Source: Dendrolimus kikuchii (lineage: Eukaryota > Arthropoda > Insecta > Lepidoptera > Lasiocampidae). From it: 64,000 bases of DNA. The translations under genes and the position numbers were made by a program. Positions 22,211 through 32,517 of this stretch are shown piece after piece (position 1 is the stretch's first letter; each line of letters starts with the position of its first letter). The DNA lies in the NCBI GenBank assembly GCA_019925095.2, contig CM034412.1:6507501-6571500 (forward strand), given 5' to 3'. The notes under the pieces were generated by a model. It was not told the DNA's origin, did no database searches, and worked only from the letters and a program-made list of their open reading frames with translations.

Positions 22211-24809
22211 TAAAATATAAAACACTAAATCGTTGTAAAGCAATTAAAATGAGACGCCTACAACTTATTTTCGTCATTTACATAAGTTCAATTTGAAGTT
22301 AATGACTTAATTATATATTTTAATTAGTTAATTTTAAGTTTTTTCATTGTATAGAATACTTGTTTCATTTCTATTTAGCTATTATTTCTGGCTAATTAAC
22401 GTCGTCTAATTTCACTTAGTAAATTATATGTATATTAAATTCTCACTTCAAAGATTTATGTAAGCGTGAAATTTGTCTTAAAGTACGATAATTTTTACGG
22501 TTTCGTAGCCTTTTTGGTAATACGTAATGCTTTTGAGATCGTCATATACCTTCGCCTGTTTGTCTTAGTATGTACTAGACATATCCTCAGAAACTATTGG
22601 TTCAAGATGGATAAAATGTAACAAATAGAGTTTGTCGTCGGTCAGAATTTTCTCAAGATTCCCGTTTGACATTCCTTCACAGAAATTGTTCATTACAAGC
22701 TACACTATGATTTGGTGTAATAATACAGGTGTGTTTATTTTTTCAAAATCTGCCGATTTTATTTCAGACTTTTCAAAAACCCAATTATTTTACATTAGTT
22801 TTCATCTCATGTATAAATATTTATATATTTTTGTAGATATGTATGTATATTATTTATATAATTCAACAGTTATGTATGTATTAATAATAAAATAAGTACT
22901 CGTAGTACTATGTATTAGGTTTACCATCATTGCCATTATCAACTCCATTCATTCTGGAGGTTGTATGGAAGAGATCACGTTCTAGCGAAAAGACTCACAA
23001 TTTGATATAGTTTTACCATGTGATTTTATTTGTACAAGAAAAAGTTCGATATTAGCTTTTGATAAAGTAATAAAATAATTCTTTAATTTTGCCAGAAAAG
23101 TTGCTTGAAAACAAAAACTTGCAAATTACGAAAACATTGAACATTAGTCACCTGTATGCAATCGTGCACTTCCACGCATTTGTCCGATTTTATATAAGTT
23201 GCTTTTAGTAATAACAAATAGTATCTTTATATATTCACAAACTAAGTAGGTATAGCGTACCCTACTTTTATGAATAGCATACGAAGGGTAAGATTAAAAT
23301 CGATTAATGGATGGTTTCTGTTATTTATTTGCCTTGCTATCGGTTTGATTACAAACTTCATACAAGTTGCGTAAATTTACCAATGGTAATGCTCGTATTA
23401 AACGGATCATCCATATTGAATTAATTTAGTTGTAAGCTACGGGACTGAAAGGATATGACGCTATTCATTGATTTGTATAATTAAACATTTAAATATAACT
23501 ATATAATTAAATGGACCCGGAGAAATGTGGCCAGCATTTTGGTAACATTCACCACCGGCAACGATCTAGACTACATTTTTTATCTGTAAATATGTTTTAT
23601 TTCTTTTTTATTATATAAGTTTTTTATTTTATTTTATAGTGAAAAGGTATGTATATAGTAAAGGTGTATATAGTATTGTATATATCATTTAAATATCAAT
23701 TGAACCGACACTCATAAAACCCCGACATCAGTATCAATGTAAAAAGGAATCCCAGTACTTTAATGTGTTGCCTTGTTACTCAGTTCTATCATGTTCTCTG
23801 GATATTATCATAATTATTTACTAGTATCCAAACTTGAACTGAAACTTAATAATTAAAAGTAAATTAGATTATGTAGTAAATCACTGCCGGCGTGTCCAGA
23901 AGACTGCATTGCCCCGCTGTATTGCGATGCTTATTTGTTGGACGAAATATGAACCAGCCTTATTCAGAATTCAAGTTTATGTTTATAGGGATCACTTTGG
24001 TTGATTCATGCAACTTGAAAGACATAAATGAAGCGTCTAATATCAGCTTAAGATAAAAGACAGGTAGTGAGATAGAGAAATCCAGCATTATTTAACACCC
24101 AGACTGACAAAATATTAATAAGATCAAATAATTTGACAACCCTAAGCGATAAGTATATTAAATGAGAAATCAAACTTTATATGGAGCAATAAAAGTCGTT
24201 TCTCATCAAAAGCAGTTTGTAGAATATTTGCTACAACATAATAAAAAGACGACAAAGTCAAATTTAAGAGTATATTCAAGTTTATTTCTGATGGACAGCA
24301 GTTTTAAAAATAAAATATACTTCATAATCTTATTTAAATTGTTTTACGTATTGTGATACTCTATTATACAGACATTTAGACCAGAATAAATACAAAAAAA
24401 TCGTTAAAGAAATTGTCCTACCACGAATCAAAGTCGAGGCTTCGGCTTTCCGATGAACTATACAAGCGAAAATTGCAAGTATCACGAGATTTAAGAAAAA
24501 ACATATTGCGCCGACCCTAAATGATTAGGAGGTTTACGAAGAGAGGGATGGCGACACATATAAAATCGTTTTGTCCGTCTGTTAGTTAGACTACTAGTAT
24601 GCCACAGTATTTTTTTCAAATCCTTGCTGAGTTTGTATAAATTTATATATACGATGTAGAAGGAATGTGTATTATATAGTACGTCACAATACAATGGTCT
24701 ACGAAGATCATGAACTTAGATGACAGTATTGATTAATTCTATGAAGTATGAACCAGGCAGCCCTCTGACGACGCACGAATTTTATTTACGAGCAGTACCT
24801 AAAGACTAA
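22211..24809. other. No gene seen
   Basis: AT-rich DNA. A block at about 22955-23040 (GGTTGTATGGAAGAGATCAC) resembles the LINE 3' tail at 17335. Other frames are short and unsupported. I see no splice-flanked exon. Confidence 0.4.
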
Positions 24810-24901
24810 CGGTCTTATTCATATTGAGTAAGTTTGAAAGCTTCTTTAAGAACCATAAAGAAGTCTTTAAACTTACTTTAACCCAATATGAATAAGACTA
24901 T
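24810..24901. repeat. Compact hairpin, MITE-like
   Basis: GGTCTTATTCATATTGAGTA on the left is repeated inverted on the right, and both arms continue through a TAAGTTT..AAGC/ACTTCTTTA block. The only interruption is a six-base bulge (TTAAAG) in the right arm. The arms are about 40 bases with a loop of only a few bases, so nearly the whole 92 bases is stem. Confidence 0.65.
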
Positions 24902-24999
24902 AAAAGTAAATAAATTAATAGACTATAACTCCTTAATTACAATACAAAGAATTCTACATATTATTACGATTTTATCTTTATTTGTAGTTAATTAACATC

Positions 25000-25181
25000 T
25001 TTATATGTAAAATTCTTCTATTCTTGTGTATGTCACTGAACTCCTCCTAAACGGTTGGATCAACTTTGATGACATTTTTTGCGTGTATTCAAGTGGGCCC
25101 CGAGATGGTTTAGATTCACACTTGGACCCGGTTCTAAATTCTATTTTTTTAAGGCAGGACAACGTCTGCTGGGCCCGCTAG
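25000..25181 (+). mobile_element. Helitron-like 3' end, third family
   Basis: Contains AACTCCTCCTAAACGGTTGG and ends AAGGCAGGACAACGTCTGC then GGGCCCGCTAG. A GGCAG/CTGC hairpin lies before the CTAG terminus. This sequence type is common in Lepidoptera. The 5' limit is approximate. Confidence 0.5.
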
Positions 25182-25244
25182 AACTTGTCTAAATATAAAT
25201 TATAATATAATATTACATATAAAAAAATAATTAAAAATAATATA

Positions 25245-25450
25245 GATCCCAAATCGCTGTCGGTTGGTAACGTGCTCAAAACGCTGCCTGCATTCCCGCG
25301 TTGGATGGCAACGCCGATGTGGTGCCCTAAGTACAGGCCAGCCTTTTGGCCACACGAGATTTCTATCGAAAGAAATGGTAGATCTCGGTAAAACTGATAG
25401 GCTTCGGGTCCCTATGGCCCTAGAATCTCGACATCACCAAAAATATATCG
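25245..25450 (-). pseudogene. C-terminal tail of a retroelement ORF (ETLG/AIQRGN tail)
   Basis: On the minus strand a single frame reads DVEILGP, a TAG stop, GPEAYQFYRDL, then GHHIGVAIQRGNAGSVLSTL and PTDSDLG. It is the best-preserved of three such tails in the window. The stop lies where a tryptophan codon would be likely. The + strand frame at 25264-25524 is its shadow. Confidence 0.6.
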
Positions 25451-26485
25451 CACGCTTAATCAATACTGACACTATCCAAAAAGTAAACTTTGTAGAAGAA
25501 CCAAAAAAATTGTTTTTAGCATGAATCACTATGGATATTTCTATTACCTACTTTTTAACCAGGATTAGCGCTATTGCACAATTTCCATGTTTTACGATAG
25601 ATGGCATAAAAAAAATCGATTTGGAAAAAATTTGGATAGTGTCAAAATGGGGTTAACCGTGCGATATATCTCCAATAGATGCATATTGGTCCTGTCGTGC
25701 GGTAGTTGCGCATTTATTTAAATTGAATTTCACATTATAATTTATATTAGTAATATCATTAGGAGGTATGCTATATAATAGGGATAAATTCAATTTTTTA
25801 ACGACAATATTTACTAAGAAAAACCACAGCCTTATTACATATCCCCGACTAATGTATTCGAATAAATTGTAAACAATATAAATGATGGCGGTTATTAAAG
25901 TCTGCAAAAATAGTTAATCATAACAAAGTGACGAATTTTACTGTCAAAAATATACAAGAAATCGTAAATTAACACTCAATATCTTATTGCTCTATCAATT
26001 ATATTTTAAACAAATTGGTTTATAAATAAAACTATATTCCGAATGCTGTGTACCAACTTAATCAAATAAATTTTTATTTATGAACATTGGGTTAGGTCTA
26101 AAACAGACTATACCAGCTTGAGGTCTTTGCCCAACCGTGGGTATTTTATAAGGCATTGACATCGAATAGAAATGTACACGGCAACAAACATATGAATGAA
26201 TCGAATCGAATAATTTTCGCGATTTTATATGGAGATTATGGATCGTAATGTACATCATGCTTATCTAATACCAGTCGATAGGTCTCTCACCTTGTCTTTT
26301 TGGAAGCTGCTGGTCCGAATAGTCCGATTCTTTTCACATTTTTGAATTCATTATACAAAGTGGAACCCACTATAGTTTTTATAATGTATGTTTGAAGACC
26401 ATGGGCTATAAAAATGGCCCGGACATTTGGAGGGCTTGCGTGGGGCCATGGGGAGGCCAATACGTAGAGGCCCCTTGACAAATTA
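25451..26485. other. No gene seen
   Basis: AT-rich sequence without recognisable motifs. Frames of 60-85 codons on the minus strand have no splice or family support. Confidence 0.4.
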
Positions 26486-26486
26486 A

Positions 26487-26640
26487 ATATAAATGTGGCG
26501 TGACACTTACCGGCGATTATCCCTGTCTACACCATTTAATAATGCACCCAGGGACAAGCCCCGGCCAGTGTAGGACTATTGTGGGAAATGAGAACAGAAA
26601 GTACCGGGCTATTGGGGTGAACTGCTAGTGGTACTAGGGG
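26487..26640 (-). repeat. Retroelement-like GC-rich repeat, inverted relative of 59110-59270
   Basis: Read on the minus strand it carries GCAGTTCACCCCAATAG, then CATTTCCCACAATAGTCCTA and GGCCGGGGCTTGTCCCTGGG, in the same order as the + strand at 59118-59275. The longer copy at 58736-59390 suggests the source is the untranslated region of an R1-like LINE. Confidence 0.55.
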
Positions 26641-26669
26641 TTATTATCATTACGGATATATTAGTAAAT

Positions 26670-26965
26670 TAAAATGGCTGTGGCCCGGTTACGTCTGTCT
26701 CAGGACAGATGAGCGATGGAGCAAACGCGTCCTTGAGTGGAGACCGCGTCTCGTTAAGCATAGCGAAGGACATCCTCCAGCCTGGTGGACCGACGACGTG
26801 CGTAAGGTCGCCGGTAGGGGTTGGATGAAGACGCCAGGTGTGCCGTAAACTTTGGGAGACCGACGTACCGCAGTGGACATTGATTGGCCGAAGCAGACGG
26901 ATTTATTACTTAAATTAGCATCTATCCGCGAAACTGTGACATCGTATTTGCTAGTGAATCGCAAC
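26670..26965 (+). pseudogene. LINE ORF2 C-terminal fragment (RTE-like)
   Basis: One + strand frame reads WPGYVCLRTDERWSKRVLEW, then GHPPAWWTDDVRKVAGRGWM and a stop, then RRTAVDIDWP. The W.GH/Y...D.RW..RV..W and G.P..WW.DD..K.AG..WM pattern is the C-terminal tail of RTE-like LINE proteins common in insects. No RT domain is attached. The minus-strand frame here is a shadow. Confidence 0.55.
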
Positions 26966-26984
26966 TGATAAATTGAATGGATGG

Positions 26985-27110
26985 GGCGGGAAGATCAAAC
27001 AGCAATATTGGGATAAGGAATAGGTAGGGATGGGATAGTGGAAATGAGATATCGGCCATAGGATCTCTCAGTCGTCACACGAAACATGATTAGTTCAAAC
27101 TAACCGTTTC
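26985..27110 (-). repeat. Interspersed repeat I, copy 2 (inverted)
   Basis: A purine-rich stretch (GGAATAGGTAGGGATGGGAT) followed by CACACGAAACATGATTAGTT is the inverse of the start of the copy at 10735. Only the proximal half is present. Confidence 0.5.
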
Positions 27111-27181
27111 ATGATGATATTTTATCAGAGTATGGTGTCACTCCGACGTAATCGACTCTAAGAGCTAAAATCATAATAATT

Positions 27182-27820
27182 TGAGATGCCAAGAATATTC
27201 GGCTGCTATTCCGTATTCGGCCTCTTTTTTGACTTTTTTTTTATTGGGGGAGATCAGCAGACAGGCAGACGGCTCACTTGATGGAAAGCGGTTACCATCG
27301 CCTATGGACCTTTGCAATACCAAAGTTGCTACAAATGCGCTGCTGCTCTCTTAAGGGAAACTAGAACCTGGTCACTAATGCCGGAACACAACTCAAGGTT
27401 GTTATGGCGACATACTTTAGACTAGGGGTGGTAGCCATCCAGTCGGGCAAATGCCCTACCACCTGGCTGTGGGTTGTTAAGTCGCCTTTTACGACAGGCC
27501 GCCCGGCCGCAGGAAATTGTATTCTTTCTCCGTTCCTGCACGGATAAAACTTTTTTGACTATTCGGTATTCGTCAAAATAGTGCACAGTATTCGGCCGAA
27601 TACCGAATACTAAATTGGGCAAAACAAAAGGCACATATTACGTAAGAAAGAAAGAACGTAAGAAAATACTCTACAAATTATCATTTCAATACTTCCCTGC
27701 TACGCGCGAATTACACATATTTTACGACAAGCATTCGGTAGCCGAATATTCGGCGCTTTGGCCCATAGCGTGGCCGAATATGCGGTATTCGGTCAAACCA
27801 CTATTCGTGACATCTCTAAT
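27182..27820. mobile_element. hAT-like MITE rich in ATTCGG words, split by family A
   Basis: The left end has GAGATGCCAAGAATATTCGG and the right end CTATTCGTGACATCTC, an imperfect inverted pair around GAGATG.CA. The body repeats GGCCGAATA and GTATTCGG words. GAGATGTCACGAATA-type ends are common for hAT-derived MITEs in insects. No 8-base duplication is clear. The family A insertion at 27235-27549 lies in its left half. Confidence 0.5.
27235..27549 (-). mobile_element. Short retroposon family A, full copy with 11-base duplication
   Basis: It is flanked by exact duplications CTTTTTTGACT at 27224-27234 and 27550-27560. The left T-rich end is its poly-A tail in minus sense, and the right end is CCGTTCCTGCACGGATAAAA. 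This is the clearest evidence that family A moves by reverse transcription and defines its full length as about 315 bases. Confidence 0.85.
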
Positions 27821-27942
27821 GATAAGGACACCATCTAACATGGCTCAACCGCCTCAAAACTATCCACAAGACTAATCGTTAACCGGTGCCTTTGGTAACC
27901 ACTAACTCTTTAACACATTGAGGGGTTTCGAATATAGACCAC

Positions 27943-28111
27943 TGTTAAGGTGGATTCCTGGTCTAGGAGAGCTACTACTTGGTAAAATAACTAAAAGAAA
28001 ATTTGGATAAAATTAACTAATATATTGAAAAACCGAAACTTGACATAAGAGTGACATGTCTGTATAAAACTTATAAAACGAACTATATACTAAAGAGGAT
28101 CGTTACAAACA
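27943..28111 (-). repeat. 3' LTR of the BEL element
   Basis: 169 bases, starting TGTTAAGGTGGATTCCTGG on the + strand and ending CGTTACAAACA; TG..CA ends in both readings. It differs from the other LTR at one base I could find (AAGAGTGACATG here, AAGATTGACATG there). The sequence next to it inside the element, TGGTGGGCGGCA on the minus strand, may serve as the polypurine tract. Confidence 0.9.
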
Positions 28112-29014
28112 TGCCGCCCACCAAGGACTTCCTAAGTCCTTAATCACAAAATCTCAATTAGGTTCTGGTTTAACTTGACTTTTCTTGTATCTCTCTCTAA
28201 CATAAAGTATACTTGAAAGTAATTGCGGCAGAATTGCTGTACAAGCTTGTGCATAAACTACTATATTCAATACATAAACACATTCATATACATAACATAT
28301 ATAAAACATCATTAAACTCGATAACTCAATGTTTCTTTAGCCTTCAATCTTATAACTACTTAAACTTTTCAAGCTTCTCAGTATCATAGAAATTGCTGAT
28401 AACTCTATCAGCACAGTGTTTATGCTTGTAAATTAACCCTACTCCTAACTTCTCGAATATCATACATCTAATATAATACAGCATTATCTAAAACCGCCAT
28501 TAAGACTACTTCTGAATAATTTTCTTAAAATGCACAACCATGTAACAAACTAACACTATATTTGAATTATGCTCTGCTTCGCTGTAATACATTTAATATG
28601 TACTCTAAGCCAAAATATCTTTATTCATTATCATTAATTCACTTAAGAAAATATACCCTACGAACACTCATACTTCTCTTTGCATATACATAGCAAGACA
28701 TGTAACTTTTTCAAAAAAAGCTCTATATGGGCAAGAGAGAGGACATACATAACTATCAATTACTCTAGCACATCGTATGTAAGATCTCTACACGTATGTT
28801 CAAACCCTTGCCGAAACTTCGTGAAAAACCATCTAGACCAAACAACAAGCCATACTAATATTTTAAAGATGAATATTTCTTCCTAACTTTGAGTCTCTGA
28901 AGTACATAGTGATTACTAACAACCCTATGTAATTTCACAATCTTCTCCTCTACATTTGATTTAGGAATATCTCGGAATATGTTAGTATACTGAACCTGCC
29001 ATACCCATTCAGGA
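28112..29014 (-). pseudogene. Decayed integrase-like remnant of the BEL element
   Basis: Immediately downstream of the 998-codon frame, another minus-strand frame reads LWLNDPEWVW, which resembles the W..GP.WL region in BEL integrases. Further frames with stops follow. No D,D,E catalytic set can be read. The frame change and stops mean that integrase, if needed, would have to come from another element. Confidence 0.5.
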
Positions 29015-32011
29015 TCATTCAACCACAACCTTTACAAATTCATAAGGGTTTAGATCGCGAGACACACAATAGCTTACTTCTGGAACCGATTCTACGCGTG
29101 ACAAATCACTATTTACTACAGCAGCTGAAACGACGGATCTTGAATATACCGCAACTGCATAAACGTCATCAAATACGTTACAAAACCAATATAAAGCAAT
29201 ATCCATATTGATGTCATTAATTTGAATCCAATGATGCCTCGTGACTTGATGAAGAGCAGATAAGTCTTTTCTAAGTATAATCCATTCATCGCCAGTTACC
29301 TGTTCATACCAAAATATTCTATCAGTGCAAATCCAATGCATATAGATTTCTATTACCTGACTATCAGGTTGACATCCACACTTCGAGTCATTCACGTAAA
29401 TGCCATACGGAAATTTACATGCTGTCTGCTCGTAATCCTTATTCTCATCATTAGTCAACTGCCGACGGCTTTTAATTGCTAATTGCAGCGCTAAGAAAAT
29501 GCTAACCTCGACTTGTAACATAAATATCTCTGTGACTTCTTCATTATTGCTTAATATCCACAGTAAGCGCTGATATTTGTTAGCATCATTACTCCCCACC
29601 TTGATTTGTCTACACATTTGTACAATATGTACAAAATTAGCCACAAAAAACACTAAACTCTTACACACTCTCAATAATATGTGATACAAATCAACCCGTA
29701 ACCATGCTTTAATCAGCGGGTCGTTATTCGAAGACTTTATATATGGCCCTACACAAGTTACTTCTAACACTACATGAACCCTACTTACGGTTTCGTCCGT
29801 ACACACGACGGCATGGCGCGGCATGTACACGCAATTTAATTGATTGGTCTTCTCTGAATAATCTATAATCTTCACGATACCATCTACTAAATAATCATAA
29901 ATTGCCCTGGTGTACACCTCCATCCCTCGCCAAAGAGAATTATTAAATCTCTTTTCTATACAATCTACACTTTGTAAAACTACATCCTGTAAACTCTCGT
30001 CCTGACATAGAGGATCTTCGTCCCGAAAGGGAAAACTAACAACATAGCGACTATCGCAATCCCTAGTTGTAGTGGATTTGACATAGTTTTCATACTTCTG
30101 CTTATCCTCTAATAAAATCTTACAAGGATGCTCACTCTCAATCTCACAAAAACTCTGAACTAATTTATTTATATTATTATTTACTGTGTGCAAGCTTATA
30201 ATGTTTTTAACATTATCTACTTCCGACTCTTCTACACGACCTGACAAAATCCATCCTAGCTCCGTATTTTGTGCACTAAGTGCGCCGGAAGGATGCTTAA
30301 TCAAACCATTCGTCAAAATCTGCGCATATATTTCGGCACCGAGCAACAAATCAATCTTATTCGGAACACCAAAATGACTATCAGCTAGTGTCAAGTTTGA
30401 CAGCTCTTGCCAATCATGAAACTCTACTCTCCTAGTTGGCAGATTTGATGACAAATGTTTTAACACATAAGCTTGTACATCACAACTAAACGATTTAGAA
30501 CTAATGGACTGTATATTAAACTCTACTGAATACCTGATGGAAAGTGATTTCTCCCCTCCCAAGCCACTAACAACTCCCTTCACTGAAGATTTACGGAGGC
30601 CCAACAATTGAACACAGTGCTCCGTAATGAATGAGGCTTGAGACCCCTGGTCCAGTAACGCCCTTAGCATAAAACATTCACCTTTACTACCAAATACTTT
30701 AACAATAGCAGTAGCTAAGATTACATGACCAGGTACATAAAAATGGTTAGAAAACACTTGTTTTACCACTGTTGACGATTGTTCATCACTCTCACTCTGA
30801 TGTGACTCCGCTGGATTAGAAACTTCATTAGGCGGAGTACTCACACTTCCTTCCGGATGTATTAACGAATAATGACGTCGACCACACCGATTACATTTTG
30901 TACTGCGTTTACACCGGTATACCCGGTGATTATCTCCAAAACAGTTGAAACACAGTCTCTGTTTAAATACAAAATTGTAACGGTTCCCGTAGCTCTCCGT
31001 ACTAAATTTCTTGCATTGGTGAAGTAAATGATTTTCAGAACAAAAGGGACAAGAAACAGTGGTGATGTTATATACTTTTTTTTCTACAACAATTCTCTCT
31101 TTTGATCTGTTATCTTTCTTATGAGGTTCTAAAAATTCTAAACTTCTATACTTCGACTCTAAAAACTGCTTGAAGTCATTAATTGTTGGAAAGTTATCTG
31201 TATACTCACTGATTCTTTGTTCCCACTGCTTTCTTGTTTCTATATCCAGTTTTAGTGCTATTAAATGAATTACAATTATATCCCACGAAGACACGTCAAT
31301 ACCCAGGCTATTTAGTGCATTTAAACAATCACTAGTTGTATCCAAAATCAGCTTTATACCACTCGAAGATTCCGCTGACAGCGCCCTCTGTCCAAGCAAT
31401 CTAGTAAGTGTACAATTAGCAATGTATCGTTTGTTGCTATATCTCTTCTTTAACAACAGCCAACACGACTCATAATTTGCATCAGTTACAGGAATGTGCC
31501 TTAACAGCTGTTCCGCTTCGCCTGTCAAATGGCATTTCAAATAGTGTAACTTCTGTACATCTGCTAAAGTTGTATTCTTATGGATCAATGTCTCGAACAA
31601 ATCATGAAAAGTCTGCCATTCCAAATACTGTCCTGAAAAACTAGGCAAAATGATCTTAGGCAACTTCAGCGGAGCATGATCTGCTTCTTTGGATATATTA
31701 GAACTCGTACTAGGATGTCCGATCTGCTTATATATAGACAGAGCTTCCTTCAAATCAATCTTGTATGACATATAAATCTCTTCCACACTGTCATAAATAT
31801 TCTCTTTAAGATACGGAACATCACTATTTTCAGCCTTGCTCACGATGTTATAATGATTGCCTTCGAATTGTGTCCATTGCTTTTCTAGTTGATCTAATCT
31901 TGTCTCTAAATACGCTAGTGTGACACGAGCCTTAGATGACTTTTTGTAATTTGTGAATCCGCTACTAATCTTTCCTTGTAAATCATATTGTATTTTAACT
32001 GTACCTTCCAT
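29015..32011 (-). CDS. BEL Gag-protease-RT frame with degenerate polymerase
   Basis: 998 codons without a stop. Order of parts: N-terminal coiled or helical region, Gag domain (DUF1759 type, about 110-260), zinc-binding region with CPFCSENHLLHQC at about 320, CFNCFGDNHRVYRC at about 352 and CNRCGRRH at about 372, then a retroviral-type protease with ALLDQGSQ at about 454. Reverse transcriptase follows but is damaged: the first catalytic block reads VANF where BEL has ADI, and the second reads YVND where BEL has YVDD. About 130 residues between the RT and the RNase H-like part are absent, and the FCDAS block reads FCNVF. So Gag and protease look usable and the polymerase does not. Start chosen: first ATG after the 5' LTR and leader, 185 bases from the LTR. 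Confidence 0.85.
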   Translation of the reverse strand: MEGTVKIQYDLQGKISSGFTNYKKSSKARVTLAYLETRLDQLEKQWTQFEGNHYNIVSKAENSDVPYLKENIYDSVEEIYMSYKIDLKEALSIYKQIGHPSTSSNISKEADHAPLKLPKIILPSFSGQYLEWQTFHDLFETLIHKNTTLADVQKLHYLKCHLTGEAEQLLRHIPVTDANYESCWLLLKKRYSNKRYIANCTLTRLLGQRALSAESSSGIKLILDTTSDCLNALNSLGIDVSSWDIIVIHLIALKLDIETRKQWEQRISEYTDNFPTINDFKQFLESKYRSLEFLEPHKKDNRSKERIVVEKKVYNITTVSCPFCSENHLLHQCKKFSTESYGNRYNFVFKQRLCFNCFGDNHRVYRCKRSTKCNRCGRRHYSLIHPEGSVSTPPNEVSNPAESHQSESDEQSSTVVKQVFSNHFYVPGHVILATAIVKVFGSKGECFMLRALLDQGSQASFITEHCVQLLGLRKSSVKGVVSGLGGEKSLSIRYSVEFNIQSISSKSFSCDVQAYVLKHLSSNLPTRRVEFHDWQELSNLTLADSHFGVPNKIDLLLGAEIYAQILTNGLIKHPSGALSAQNTELGWILSGRVEESEVDNVKNIISLHTVNNNINKLVQSFCEIESEHPCKILLEDKQKYENYVKSTTTRDCDSRYVVSFPFRDEDPLCQDESLQDVVLQSVDCIEKRFNNSLWRGMEVYTRAIYDYLVDGIVKIIDYSEKTNQLNCVYMPRHAVVCTDETVSRVHVVLEVTCVGPYIKSSNNDPLIKAWLRVDLYHILLRVCKSLVFFVANFVHIVQMCRQIKVGSNDANKYQRLLWILSNNEEVTEIFMLQVEVSIFLALQLAIKSRRQLTNDENKDYEQTACKFPYGIYVNDSKCGCQPDSQVIEIYMHWICTDRIFWYEQVTGDEWIILRKDLSALHQVTRHHWIQINDINMDIALYWFCNVFDDVYAVAVYSRSVVSAAVVNSDLSRVESVPEVSYCVSRDLNPYEFVKVVVE

Positions 32012-32178
32012 TTTGTATTTTGAGGACTTCTACCAAAACTCAGTTGAATATTAGTGAGCACAATTATACAATAATTATACTTATATATGGAAAATCGACA
32101 AGAAAACTTCTAGTACATTTGCTCACTTTTGACAAAAATACACATATGCACCAAAACTTTTACTACACCACTGCCTAT

Positions 32179-32196
32179 CCGGCTCCTAGGACCAAA
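32179..32196 (-). other. Primer binding site of the BEL element
   Basis: Directly inside the 5' LTR (minus sense) after two T bases is TGGTCCTAGGAGCCGGAT. This begins with TGG, complementary to a tRNA CCA end, and resembles the 3' end of insect tRNA-Tyr with about two mismatches. The tRNA identity is from memory and is inference. Confidence 0.55.
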
Positions 32197-32365
32197 TGTT
32201 AAGGTGGATTCCTGGTCTAGGAGAGCTACTACTTGGTAAAATAACTAAAAGAAAATTTGGATAAAATTAACTAATATATTGAAAAACCGAAACTTGACAT
32301 AAGATTGACATGTCTGTATAAAACTTATAAAACGAACTATATACTAAAGAGGATCGTTACAAACA
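32197..32365 (-). repeat. 5' LTR of the BEL element
   Basis: 169 bases nearly identical to 27943-28111. In element sense it lies upstream of gag and would carry the promoter. No promoter motif could be singled out with confidence. Confidence 0.9.
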
Positions 32366-32517
32366 CCACATTAGCTGTTACCTGCGACTTCGTTCGCGTG
32401 GAATTTAATTTAATTTGCCTTTTAATTTTTTTTTTCTAAAATAAAAGTAGCCTAAGTTACTCCTTATAGCATCAGCTATCTATCAGTAAAAGTCCCGTCC
32501 AAATCGGTCGAGCCTTT

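Larger units (their letters stand above)
27943..32365 (-). mobile_element. BEL/Pao LTR retrotransposon, complete ends
   Basis: Two 169-base direct repeats (27943-28111 and 32197-32365) bound a 4.4-kb element read on the minus strand. The flanking duplication is ACCAC at 27938-27942 and 32365-32369 (one base shared with the LTR; CCAC if the LTR ends in CA). Inside are a tRNA-complementary site next to the 5' LTR, a 998-codon gag-to-RNase-H-like frame, and decayed integrase-like sequence. Full BEL elements are about 6-7 kb, so internal sequence is missing. It sits next to a Helitron 3' end at 32371. Confidence 0.9.
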
